Shown: positions 24,621-35,358 of the stretch, one piece after another
How the letters are laid out: each line of letters opens with the position of its first letter
How positions within the stretch are numbered: the first letter of the stretch is position 1
Assembly (NCBI GenBank): GCA_026120185.1
Contig: JANUWF010001188.1
Coordinates: 496,001-560,000 of the forward strand
Source: Voacanga thouarsii
Taxonomy: Eukaryota > Streptophyta > Magnoliopsida > Gentianales > Apocynaceae
DNA length: 64,000 nt
Direction: 5' to 3'
Notes under the pieces: generated by a model
Seen by the model: the letters and a program-made list of their open reading frames with translations, nothing else
The model's database searches: none
What the model was told of the DNA's origin: nothing
Translations under genes and position numbers: made by a program

Positions 24621-26660
24621 TGAGGGAACCGAAAAACAGAGAGCATGTGTAGTCACGGGAAAAAAATTTAGAGAAAAATAAAACCAAGCCTTAGAGGCCG
24701 CACGGAAGCGTGAAGATCATACCTTTACGCTCCTTAACCCTTCTAGGTTGAGTAGGAGCGGATTGAACGGCTGGAATCGCCTCGCTTTGTCCACTTGAAG
24801 AAGCTTCCGGTTGAACACCCGCTGGCCTTCTACTTTGCCTTGTTTGCATCAACGCTAAGCTTTCCAGCTCTCAGAATATTCCTCAGCCTAACCTCTAGTC
24901 AGTGAACACTATGGTGAAGAGGAATGGTCTCAATTCTCCTTGGTTCACTTGCTATTGGTTAGCAAAGAACAAGGAGTAAACCCAAAGGAATGAGAGAGAC
25001 GTTGAGAGAGAGAGACTCACGTGAGGCTCTATTGTGGCTAGGGAAAAACTAGGGTTTTTCTTTTTTCCAGAGAGTTGTTTTAATGGTTAGCCAAAACTGG
25101 GACTCAAATATCTGATAAACATATCCCCGGGATTTCAAATTTCAAACACCCGGATGTTATCCTGAAAATGAGTTTGGCTTAACCCTAAACTCTTCATAAC
25201 CGTATCTGGAAAAAACCCTAAGGTCCAAGCTATTGGGCCATAAAAATATTTATTATTTTCCTTGGACCCAAAAGGCCCAAAACAATAAACATTAATTATT
25301 TATTTCCTGGGCTTATATAAATAACCCAATAAATAATTAATGAGCTCAAATGAATCAAAATAATTAATCTTTAATTATTTATTTCTCGGGCCTATATAAA
25401 TAACCCAATAAATAATTAAACATTAATTATTTCCCCTAGTTTAAGCCCAGGTTAATTTCCTAATTATTCATACTGGACCTAGGCCCTGAATAATTAATTA
25501 ACCAATTAAACTAGATAATTAATTTCTCTCAACTCCTATTTTAATTAATTTATTTATTTTATTCCAGTCCAATAATAAATTAGACTTCCTGAATAAAATA
25601 AAATAAAATAAAATAAAATAAAATCCTCTTCAACTGAGACCAATTCCTCAACCCAAAATTAGTTAGGACTTACGGGCTATTCCGAGGACCAAAAAGACAC
25701 ATCGCCTTGGCTACTAAAATGACCAAAATACCCCTGCTATATAACTAGCTGTATTTTGCATTTTAAATATTTCCTAATATCACCATAAGGAAATATTGAC
25801 CCCAAGGACAATGCTGCATTAGCAAAGTCTCTGACTTACAGGTGAAATGACTAAAATACCCCTCTACACATCGCTGTACATTTAGAGAGGAAGAAGTGTA
25901 CTAACACCCCTCTAAATGACATCTACCATCCTTAGGCTTCTAGTCCAATGATCCACGACTTCCTGGAGTGTTTTCGCTTTCCAAGGGAGCTACCCTAAAG
26001 CAAACATCCAAGTCGTGTTTCCCAGGGCCCTGGACATTTTAGACCATTCGGACAACCACAAGGGGTGATATAGTGCAGAAACTATCTTGTACAAGTATGT
26101 CTTAACTAACTAGTCATACATACCCAACATGCAAGTATATTGGCCCTACGATAGAACCTCAACTATAGCAAATAAAAGTATATGCTTCCAGTTTCGTCAG
26201 ACCACCAACTCATACTCAAGTCGTAGAGTACTAGTCCACGCTGTAGCGGTAGTAGTCTAGGTTTCTACCATATAGTACTTTGAGAAACCACTACTACAGG
26301 TCTTGTTCTACGTATTCGAAATACGCTTATGTCATGAAGTGAGTGGACTACTAACTGGCTAAAGGTAAGCCATTCCCCATTTGGAATTCATAACATAATA
26401 ACCTAAACATGATGAGTTTCCTAGTCTCATCAAAAGGTTAAGAACAAATGTTTATGTGTTAAATAACCCGTAATCCATACCTTACTGTGAAAAACCACCA
26501 TTCACATGGATCACTTATTTAAGCACAATGGGTCTGTTCCAAACGAAAATCGTGCACAAACAAAAAATAAATTCACAAACAATTTATGAAAATAAATTCT
26601 TTTATTAAAATATTCGATTTTACATCAAAAATCTAGTCTAAGAGGGCATACAGTCCAACA
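24621..26660 (-). repeat. CopA1 5' LTR
   Basis: The 2,040-bp upstream LTR of the - strand element, with TG...CA ends. It holds the putative first gag exon (24723-24849) near its downstream end. It is aligned without large gaps to the 3' LTR, and the pentamer run near 25592-25624 is shared. Confidence 0.96.
24723..24849 (-). CDS. Putative LTR-encoded first exon of CopA1 gag
   Basis: An ATG at 24849 opens 42 codons plus one base with no stop, ending exactly at AAAG/GTATGA. The peptide starts MQTRQSRRP, is rich in Arg, Gln, Ser and Pro, and ends RRVKERK. The equivalent frames are 42 codons in the CopA1 3' LTR (17070-16944), 37 codons in CopA2 (33962-34073) and 37 in CopA3 (47652-47541). All start M(Q)-x-R-x-S-like and all end in phase 1 at a GT. 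Such conservation in decayed elements is hard to explain for a chance leader frame. Function unknown; it would add a basic N-terminal extension to Gag. Confidence 0.6.
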
Positions 26661-26840
26661 TATTTGCCTTCTATTTGTTCCAAGACTTGTATAAGTATTG
26701 TTTTGGGATTGTAATAAGTTTATTTTAAAGTTATTTCCTTCTATGTTTTCTATTATCTAATTATAAAGACCCTTATTCTAAGGACGGGGTGACGTCCTCG
26801 CTGCTTTCGGGATACGTTAGTAGCGGGGTGTTACATTTTG

Positions 26841-27200
26841 GTTACTCATTTTGGTTCATATTCTAAAATTAGGGCCCAGTGCTAGAAATTCAAGAAGAAG
26901 AAGGCCCAAAACAATGTAAAGACCCTGCCTAAGAGGTCTAAGCTTAGTCCGTCTAAGCCCGACGCTAAGCCTAAGAGCAAATACGTGTGGCAAGAAGGAG
27001 CACTTCAAGAAATATTGTCCGGATTTCTTAGCCAAGTCCTTTTCAAGTACTGCTCTTTACTTAGAGTCTATATTAATGGTTAAATCATCATCTATTTGGA
27101 TTGTTAATTTCGGAGTCACTGACCATATCTGTAACTCCTTACAGGGGTTCAGCAAAATAAGGTGACTTAGTAGAGGAGAGCATGGACTGAGAGTAGGCAA
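26841..27200 (+). pseudogene. CopA2 gag C-terminal part and protease with N-F-G-V site
   Basis: After SoloG and its duplication, CopA2 coding resumes in broken frames. A zinc-knuckle remnant ending CGKKEHFKKYC lies near 26987-27022 and keeps only the last three ligands. Next come ALYLESILMVKSSS and the protease site WIVNFGVTDHIC (27097-27132), whose catalytic Asp codon is AAT at 27106-27108, as in CopA1. NSLQGFSKIR follows, then stops. The two parts of gag are collinear with CopA1 across the SoloG insertion. Confidence 0.85.
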
Positions 27201-27479
27201 TGGAGCACAAATATAGGATGAAGCAGTGTAAGATTTGGAAATTTTATTTGATCGTAATAGGATTTTAATTTTAAAAGATATTTTATATGTTTCTAGTTTT
27301 AAACATAATTTAATTTCAGTTTTAAGATTGATTAATTAAGGATATTCTATTTCTTTCCATTCTGGTATTTTTAATCAATAGGGATAGAAAAATTATTTAT
27401 TCTGAAAACATGTATGGCAATATTTTTTATACTAATCCTATTAGTCATCAAATAAATAAAACTTAGATGGAACTTCATA

Positions 27480-28320
27480 ATAAGAAGAGAAAGGTCACAT
27501 CAAATAACTCATATTTATGACACTTAAGATTGGGGCATATGAATCCTAATCGGATTCAGAAGTTAATCCAAAATAAATATTCGGACTCATTGAAATTTGA
27601 AATATAACCTCTGTGTGAATCTTGTCTTATAGGTAAAATGACCAAGAGGTCCTTTACTCAAATGGCGAAAAGGGCTAAGTAAATTTTAGAATTAATTCAT
27701 ACTGATGTTTGTAGTCCTATGTTTACACTTGCTAGTAGAGGTTATGAATACTTTATCACATTCATGAATGATAACATGTGTTTTGGTTACATTTATTTGA
27801 TGAGGCACAATTCTAACTCTTTTGATAACTTCAAGGAGTTTAAGGCTAAAGTGGAGCGTCAAATCGGTAAACAAATCAAAAAGCTAAGATCGGATTGTGG
27901 TGAAGAGTATCTCCTTAGTGAACTCAAGAACTACTTGGTACATCAAGGAGTAGTATCTCAGCTAACGGCACCTAGGACTCTCAAGCAGAATGGAGTAGTT
28001 GAGAGAATAAATAGAACATTGATGGAAATGGTCAGAAGTATAATAAGTCATACAAGTCTTCTTATTTCTTTTTGGGGATATGCTTTGGAAATATTAGCAT
28101 ATATTCTAAACTTGGTGCCATCCAAGTCAGTACCTAGGACATCCTATGAGATGTGGACTGGACATAAGCCCAGTATAAATCATCTTAAAGTATGGGGTTG
28201 TCTAACTTATATATTGACTAAAGGAAGAAAGTTAGACCCAAGATCGGAATTATGCTACTTCATAGGGTATCTAAAAAGAGCATAGGGTAGATACTTTTAT
28301 CATCCCTAAGATCGAAAGGT
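27480..28320 (+). pseudogene. CopA2 integrase, longest surviving pol frame of this copy
   Basis: An N-terminal zinc segment (HLRLGHMNPNRIQKL...LCESCLIGKM) keeps both Cys of the C-x2-C pair. After a stop near 27679 comes ELIHTDVCSP, then 188 codons open from 27719 to 28285. The core contains LRSDCGEEYLLSELKNY and QNGVVERINRTLMEMVRS, so the D-D-E residues are all present. It ends with WGYALEILAYILNLVPSKSV and KVWGCLTYI, the C-terminal region before reverse transcriptase. A stop at 28283-28285 and changes such as SDRGG to SDCGE mark decay. Confidence 0.9.
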
Positions 28321-28329
28321 ATTTGTTAG

Positions 28330-29608
28330 TACTCATACTAAATACTTTAAGGATGAACAAAGTCCGGCTACTAAGGTTTCGAGTAAGGTAGAATTGGAAG
28401 AGAAGTTGAGTGACATTTCAACTTCTAGTATCCCAATTGAGGAGTCTAAAGAGGCACAGTCAGATATTCCTATACAAATTGAGCCAGGTCGTAACAGGAG
28501 GATATCTAGGATTCCTAAAATATGGACTAAAAAAGCTTTTGTAGTAGTTTCTCACTATCAGGAATAAGATCCCGCTAGATACGATGAGGCAATTGTTGAT
28601 GTTAATATAGACAAATGGCAAAAGACAATGGATGCTAAGATTGAGTCTATGTATCTCAATCAAGTCTGGGATCTTATTTCTGCACCTAAAGGAATTAAAC
28701 ATGTAGGGTGCAAGTGGATATACAATAGAAAGAGAGGTGCAGATGAAAAGGTGGAAACCTATAAAGCAAGGTTAGTTGCAAAATGTTATACTTAGAAAGA
28801 AGTCTTCAATTATGAGGATACATTTTCACCTATGGCTATGCTTAATTCTATTCGCATTCTCTTAGCCATCGTATATCATTATAACTACAAGATATGGTAG
28901 ATGAATACCAAGATAACCTTTCTTAATGGCTATCTTAGTGAAGACATCTATATGACCAATGTTGAAGGCATTATTAAGAAAGGCCAAGAACATATTGTCT
29001 GTAAGATTAAGAAGTCATTTATGGACTTAAGCAAGCATCATATGCATGGAATATATGTTTTAATGAGACTATAAAGTTTTATGGTTTCATACAAAACATA
29101 GATGAACCATGTGTGTATAGGAAGGCAGATGGGAATAACATGTCTTTTATGGTACTTTATATAGATAACATTCTACTCATTGGAAATGATATAGGGACAT
29201 TGTCATCTATAATGGTTTGGTTATCAATTCAATTTAGCATGTAGAATATAGGAGAAGCTAGTTCATTCTTGGTATTAAGCTTCTTAGAGATAGGAAGTAA
29301 AGAATGTTAAACTTATCCCAATCTCCTTACATTAACAAAATATTGGCTAGGTTTAACATGGATCAATGTAAAATGGCAATCATATCATCTAGGCTCGAAT
29401 TGACCTCGTCTTCTAAACAATGACCTAAGATATAGGAAGAGAAAAAGAATATGAGAAGGATTCCCTATGTTGTGGCAGTAGGAAGTCTTATGCATGCCAA
29501 GCTTTGTATAAGGCCAGATATCTGTTTTGTAGTAGACATGGTTAGTAGGTATCAGTCAAACCCAGGAGAATAATGTTGTCAAGCTATAAAGCATATGCTT
29601 AAGTACTT
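28330..29608 (+). pseudogene. CopA2 reverse transcriptase with YIDN active site
   Basis: Broken frames carry the reverse transcriptase in order: SMYLNQVWDLISAP, GCKWIYNRKRGADEKVETYK, ARLVAKCYT, LLAIVYHYNYKIW, TFLNGYLSEDIYM and CKIKKSF. A frameshift follows, then LYIDNILLIGND (29155-29190). As in CopA1, the second catalytic Asp is Asn (AAC, 29167-29169). At least one further frameshift and several stops occur. The domain ends at KHMLKY, where D3 is inserted at 29609; the downstream part resumes at 31084 with KGTRD. Confidence 0.88.
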
Positions 29609-31078
29609 TGATGTGTTCGGACTTGGGCATAAAAATCATACAAAAACTAAGCACATTCTCAATCAAGTTTAAATTAAAACGTTCAACCCAAATCACACAT
29701 ATGAGCAAGCGTTCTCATCATTAATCGAGTATAGGGTTCAAACGAGTGTCGATCCTCCAGGAATGAGTAGACATTAATCACCTTTCTTTCATTGTTTAAC
29801 TGATTTCATAAAGTAAAAAAAAAAAAAGGAAATAAAAAGGAAAAAAAATAAAATATATACATGTCAAGGATGTAGAATTATGTAACTTAAACCATTATTT
29901 TGACAAACATGATCCTAAAGTACTTAATCATTATCATAACTAATTATTCCCTTGGTATCATGAAGGATAATATAGATTCACTTCTTTGTCCAACCCATGA
30001 ATCTCTATCTTTTAGGTAACTTAGCATCACATATCCTGTCTCAACCAGTCTTACCCAAAATATGCATTAACCATAGTCCTTGATTTAATTCTCATTCCTG
30101 GTAAATTACACATGAAATTAATCAATGAATCTATATCCTAGCAGACATTAATTAACCTTGAATTACTTTGTCCCTACTCATAACCCCTTTGTCCAAGCAA
30201 GTTAATGGAAAGACCCAACCAATTAATCTTGTAATAAGCACAAGTAATCAAATACCAAGAATAACAATCAATTAATCAAAAGATTAAATAACTCTAAAAA
30301 TTATAACTATCTAAAACAATGTCAAATTACAATAAAACAATTAATACATCATTGTCAAGAAAAGAAAACAAAGTAAAAGAAAGCACTCATAGACAAGCCT
30401 CCTTCTTCTTTCTTTGAAGACCTTCTTGTACAACCCTCCTTGAATTAAAGAATTCTTCCTTTGATTGAGTGATTTTCTGTGATGATCAATGAAATCTCCC
30501 TTTTTTCCTTGTGTTTTCCATCTATTTATAGGCTTGGAAGGTGCCTAAACTCGTTAGTACAAAGTTCTTGGCTGAATAGAAGTTGGAAGATACTAAAACT
30601 CTATAGATTACCAAAAATTGCATAGAAAACATCAAGCACCGCCTTGATTTCAAGGCACAGTAGGCGCCGCCTAGGCTCTCAGAGTCGGTGCTGGTTGTGT
30701 TCTGGTTCTTCACTCGTTTGTCGATTTTTTTCGAATTCCGCACAATGTACTCTAAAATGCAGTCGGCGCCGTCTTGGCTACTGGAGCCGGCATTGGTTCC
30801 ACTCTATTTCATTCTTGTTTCACTAATTTTTTGTCACTTCGAAGTTCGTGCAAACAGTGCATGGCCGGCATCGGTTCCTCTATCCTAGCCAGCGCCGCCT
30901 CTAATCTATTTCATGACGTTTTTGCTTCATTTTACCCCAAAAATCTAAAATAATGGACAAAATACATTTTCAAGGGTAAAATTTCAAATATGAAAGAATA
31001 TGGCTAGTTATTGAACAAAATGTATCACAAAAGAGCCTCAAATAACTAGGAAAAATATGATTAATTTAGCCCCTATCA
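29609..31078 (-). mobile_element. D3: solo LTR of the D family
   Basis: A 1,470-bp LTR on the - strand with TG...CA ends and the duplication tactt on both sides (29604-29608 and 31079-31083). It is homologous over its length to the LTRs of D1 and D2. There is no primer-binding site or internal region, so it is a solo LTR. It splits CopA2 between reverse transcriptase and RNase H. A block of ggcgcc-type words lies at about 30655-30900, as in the other D LTRs. Frames at 30522-30743 and 30644-30888 are shadows of it. Confidence 0.92.
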
Positions 31079-31083
31079 TACTT

Positions 31084-32100
31084 AAAGGGAACGAGGGATT
31101 GTATGCTTATTTACAGGGTTGATGACTTAGTTCCTACCGATTACATTGCCTCATACTTCTAGACGAATAAAGATGAAAGAAAATCCACTAGTAGATATGT
31201 TTTCACTTTGTTTGGAGGGGCTATTTCATGGAGGTGTATTAAGAAATCTTGTATTGTTGATTCCACCATAGAAGTTGAGTATATAACAGCTTCAGAAGTT
31301 TCAAAAGAAGCGGTTTGGCACCAGAAGTTCCTCATAGAACTTGGAGTTATGCCACAAATAGACAAGCCCATTATCATATATGGTGACAATTTTGGAGTTG
31401 TGTGGCAATGCAAGGAATCAAGGAACCATAGAAAGAGCAAGTATATTGAGAGAAAGTATCACTTGATCCGAGATCTTATCCAAAAACAGGAGATAATAAT
31501 TGACTAGATTTCCTCTTAAAATATTATGACAAACCCATTTACCAAGCCTTTGATGGAAAATGTATTCCAAATACACTTGGATATTTACAGAGTTGATGAC
31601 TTAGTTCCTATCGATTACATTGACTCATACTCCTAGACGGATAAAGATGAAAGAAAATCCACTAGTAGATACGTTTTCACTTTGTTTGGAGGGGCTATTT
31701 TATGGAGGAGTATTAAGAAATTTTGTATTGTTGATTCCACCACAGAAGTTGAGTATATGATAGCTTCAGAAGTTTCAAAAGAAGCGGTTTGGCACCAGAA
31801 GTTCCTCATAGAACTTGGAGTTATGCCATAAATAGACAAGCCCATTATCATATATGTTGACAATTCTGGAGTTGTGCGGCAATGCAAGGAATCAAGGAAT
31901 CATAGAAAGAGTAAGTACATTGAGAAGAAGTATCACTTGATCCGAGATCTCATCCAGAAATAGGAGATAATAATTGACCAGATTTCCTCTTAAAACAATC
32001 TGATAGACTCATTTACCAAGCCTCTAATGGAGAAGGTATTCCGAATACACTTGGATATTATAAGGGTAGGCATATATGGACTATCATAGTCTATTTAGTG
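31084..32100 (+). pseudogene. CopA2 RNase H, tandemly duplicated
   Basis: Two tandem copies of the C-terminal pol domain. In the first (31111-31584) one reads KDERKSTSRYVFTLFGGAIS, DSTIEVEYITASEVSKEAVW, IIYGDNFGVVWQCKESRNHR and YIERKYHLIRDLIQKQ. The second (31585-about 32058) repeats this with differences (DSTTEVEYMIASEVSKEAVW, IYVDNSGVVRQCKESRNHRK). Each has stops. The catalytic Asp in YCDN has become GDN in the first and VDN in the second. The duplication is 474 bp long. Confidence 0.9.
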
Positions 32101-32112
32101 CAAGTGGAGGAT
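32101..32112 (+). other. CopA2 polypurine tract
   Basis: The purine-rich run caagtggaggat lies directly before the 3' LTR start tgttggaa and matches the CopA1 tract with a few changes. Confidence 0.85.
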
Positions 32113-34155
32113 TGTTGGAATGTATGCCCAAAATAGACTATGTATTTCTGTATTTTAAAAATTAATAAAATACTTCATTCACTAATATTTGTTTATATAT
32201 ATGTGTACAATAATGTTTAAGTGTATTAGTAAGTAATTTACGTAATTAGATCGTGTTTTCATAGTAAGATATAGCTTATGGGCTACGAACACAAAAGTGA
32301 AAAAATTATTCTTGGTTGATTGATAAAGTTGAGCACTTTATCAATGTTTAGATTATTACACTATGATTTCTAAATGGGGAATGGTTTGCCTTAGACTAGT
32401 GAGTAGTCCACTCACGCCAACAGTTTAAGCTTATTTGGAACATGTAGAACTGGATTACGTGACAATAATCTTTATAAAAGTACTAAAATAGATAAAGATT
32501 AGTTTATCACTGCTACTATTTAGATGAATACTCTAAGACTTAAGTATAACTTGGTGGTCTGGTAAAGCTGGACTTGTACGCTTTGATGTGTGATAGGTGA
32601 AGTTTTATCGAAAGGTTAAAAACCTTATACGTTGGGTATATAACTTTAGTTAATTAAGGCAGATTTATATAATAGAGTTTCTATACTTCATTGCATGAAA
32701 AAAAAATACCCCCTTGTGATTGTCTGGGATAATTTAAATAATCTAGAGCTCTAGGGAACGTTACTTAGTATGTATGCTTTTACGTAGCTCTCAAAAATAA
32801 GTTGGTACATACTTGAAGTCATGAATTATCGAACTAGTTATTAAAGGATAGTAGATGTCATTAAAGAAGGTGTTAGTGCATTTTTCCTATCTCAATAATG
32901 GGTGTTACGTAAAAATGTATTTTCGTCATTACACTTGTAGGTCAAAGACATCGCGCTTATAATATTATACTTAGGGTCAATATTTCCATATAGTGATAAA
33001 TAAAAAATTTAAAATAATGAAATGCGGCTATTTTTTTGGAAGTTGGTTATTAGTAGCAAAGAATAATATGTGTTTTGGTCCCCAAAGTAACTTAAGTAAC
33101 CTTAGTAAATTTATTTACTATATGGGCTTATTGAGTGAATTAAAACTGGAAGAATTGTTCTAGGAGTCTAATTAATTATTTATTTGGGATAGAATAATTT
33201 ATTGGGCTAATTTTATTAAATTAGTTTACTAATTAATTATCTTGAATAATTTTATATTGAGCTCATGTGAATTAATTAATTAATAATGGAGCTATTTAAT
33301 TAGCATTAGGCTAATTTTATTAAATTAGTTTTTTAACTAATTATTTTGAATAGTTTTATATTGAGTCCAAGTTGATTAATTAATTAATAAAATCACTATT
33401 TAATTAGTCTTAATCTAATTAAGAAAAACTTTGACCTATCAGGGTTAATGTGACAGCTTAGGAATTTTTAGAATTTCTTGGAGCCATCACGTACTAAAGG
33501 GGAAAAAAAAGGAAAAAAGAAGGAAACAAAAAAAAATATGGCAGTGGAATGGAAATTGGAAAAAAAAAATGATAGCTATTGTTGCATGCATGAATTCCAA
33601 TTAATGGATGTTTGATGCTACGTGGCTTTCCAATTTCATGTTTTGGAAACAAAATCAAGACACATAAATTGAAAGTTCCGATTTTCGTGTATGCTATGTG
33701 GTGTACTACGAAATTTGCTTTCAATTCACGTGAGAATATATATAAAAAATGTTTCTTATTTTTTTCCAAGAAGACCACCGTTTTTTTTCATGGAGAATTT
33801 TTTCCTTTAGCATTTTCCTTGGGTAAAATTAGCTCTTCTAAATATTCTTTCAAGAAAATTATTCTTTCACCTATTATTTTACTTTCACTAATAGATAGAC
33901 TATAGGAGGTTCGAGAATACTTTAAAAGATTGAAAGTTAGCAATTTTAGTACACGTTTTTTATGCGAAGAAGTCCACATTTGGCAAATATTCTTGTTGAA
34001 CAAATATTTGTGACAAATCGAAGTGTTCTATCAAACCCAAATCCTCCGATTATTCAATCTAAGCGGCTTAAAAGTAAGTATTCCTATATTTTGGCTCAAA
34101 AAAAATTTTAATTTGTTATCTTCCACTGCATTTTTATTTTCCTGCAATCCTTTCA
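32113..34155 (+). repeat. CopA2 3' LTR
   Basis: It begins tgttggaatgtatgccc and ends near tcctttca at 34155, a length of 2,043 bp, close to the CopA1 LTRs. It is diverged from them but collinear (for example the ccaaatggggaatgg region near 32372). It holds the short LTR exon 33962-34073 followed by gtaagta, a near-consensus splice donor. The 5' partner LTR is deleted, so no target duplication can be checked. The right end is placed by length and similarity and could be off by some bases. Confidence 0.85.
33962..34073 (+). CDS. Putative LTR-encoded gag exon in CopA2 3' LTR
   Basis: ATG at 33962, 37 codons plus one base without a stop, ending at AAAA/GTAAGT. The peptide starts MRRSPHLANI and ends IIQSKRLK. 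Its phase matches the acceptor before CopA2 gag (11917/11918), where AA precedes the ATG. This is the 3' LTR copy; in a complete element the 5' LTR copy would be used. Confidence 0.55.
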
Positions 34156-34646
34156 AACTCAAGTAAAAGCTAAAGTCTTCACACTAGACAAAGAAAAACT
34201 GGGAACGAATGCAGAAAAAGGGAAAAGTATGCCTGTTGTACAAAGTCATTACGTATATATTTTGGTTTATCTTCATCTTGCACACCGCTATAAGGGTTAT
34301 ACAAATTGATTGGGATGGAAGGAATCAAAATTACCGTGGTAATGGGTCTACAGTGGTCAAAAGATAATCAAGGCTTACAAGAAGGAATCTAGACATGCAA
34401 TTATCTACTCAGTAGTATGCAAGAGTAAATAGTACCATTAATCCAACCTAATAAAGGCATATTGGATTCTAGTGAAGGAGGAATCGACAATAGTTCATAG
34501 GATGAATTGATGTGCAGTAAAGGCTAGCGTGTATCCTTTAATGCAGTATACTAAATATCATTGGGAGGCAACAAGGTTTGCCCTAAATAGATCTAAAGCA
34601 ACGACACTATGAATTTTGGGGCGAAAGTCCTTTAAGAGGGGAAGGA
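34156..34646 (+). pseudogene. End of GypE pol and polypurine tract
   Basis: This is the DNA into which CopA2 inserted. Little can be read except near the end, where a frame gives WEATRFALNRSKATT, resembling the pol C-terminal tail of Gyp1 (ATWEAEEW...RYALNFK). The run aagaggggaagga (34634-34646) is a polypurine tract directly before an LTR start. The rest of GypE upstream, including its 5' LTR, is absent from the window. Confidence 0.6.
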
Positions 34647-35358
34647 TGTGATACCCCATCCTACGCTACTCTTGGGAAAGAGGAGAATGCATGCATTTCA
34701 TTTTTACTTGTGTATTTTATGTGCTTGATTTTATATATATATATACAAGCGCACGCGCCTTGAGTGAAGTTAATTGCTTAACCTAGTTATTGCTTGCATA
34801 ATTTATTTTGAATAGTCATTGGATTACCCTATTTAATTATTTTATATAAAGGGGGATTTATGTATAAGGTTGTAGTCCATAAGAATTTTAGTGTATTTAT
34901 CGGATACAAGAGTATTAGATGTGATAGAGGAAGTGTTGTGATTCCAGTTGATCGGGGGGGATCAAATACTATCTACCACAAGAATATTACATTTTATTTT
35001 CTCTTTCTATTCTTCTTAGCTATCATACCTAAGTCCTAGTCGCCATTTCCATTTTGAGACTAGATGAATATTCTATCTAGATTTGATCCTAATATCTCTA
35101 TACTTAATATACTCTTACCTTTTATGTATCATTCTAGCTTTTTATATTTAATTTCTCCTATCCTGCAATTGGCCATATCATGGGATAATTCCCTTATTTT
35201 TTTTTTCTCTTCAATTTTGGTAACAAGAATGGCGGTATTTCTCAAACAGTTTAGGCAAGGGCTTGATAGAGCAGCTAGAGATAGACATTTTTACCAAAGC
35301 TGGAATTTTAATCCCTTTTTCTATAGAATTCGAAGTTAGGAACTCCTAGGAAAAATAT

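Larger units (their letters stand above)
22793..24722 (-). other. Putative CopA1 leader intron, spanning the primer-binding site
   Basis: On the - strand a donor GTATGA begins at 24722 inside the 5' LTR, and a pyrimidine-rich tract ending in CAG is at 22793-22795. The exon upstream ends in codon phase 1 and the acceptor supplies AA before the gag ATG, so the frame is restored. The same donor phase is seen in CopA2 and CopA3, and the same acceptor in CopA2. The 1.93-kb interval contains the LTR end, the primer-binding site and the whole leader. Splicing itself is inferred; no transcript evidence is available. Confidence 0.6.
16842..26660 (-). mobile_element. CopA1: near full-length Ty1/copia retrotransposon
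   Basis: A 9,819-bp element on the - strand with both LTRs (TG...CA ends), primer-binding site, leader, one gag-pol frame in the copia order (Gag, protease, integrase, reverse transcriptase, RNase H) and a polypurine tract. The duplication tattt flanks it (16837-16841 and 26661-26665). The LTRs differ at about 22 of the first 430 positions compared by eye, nearly all transitions, so the insertion is fairly old. Coding is dead: six in-frame stops, two frameshifts, and changed catalytic residues in protease and reverse transcriptase. It sits inside SoloG, which sits inside CopA2. Confidence 0.97.
12531..26835 (+). mobile_element. SoloG: solo LTR of the Gyp1 family, split by CopA1
   Basis: It begins tgtaaaacccc and ends gtgttaca, flanked by the duplication ttttg (12526-12530 and 26836-26840). 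Removing the nested CopA1 and one of its duplications leaves about 4.48 kb, collinear with both Gyp1 LTRs. No primer-binding site or pol occurs in it, so it is a solo LTR. It interrupts CopA2 gag, which resumes after it. It contains AT-rich microsatellites (14959-15115) and three 39-bp repeats (16406-16520). Apparent frames in it, such as 14173-14442 and 15449-15655, are low-complexity. Confidence 0.9.
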
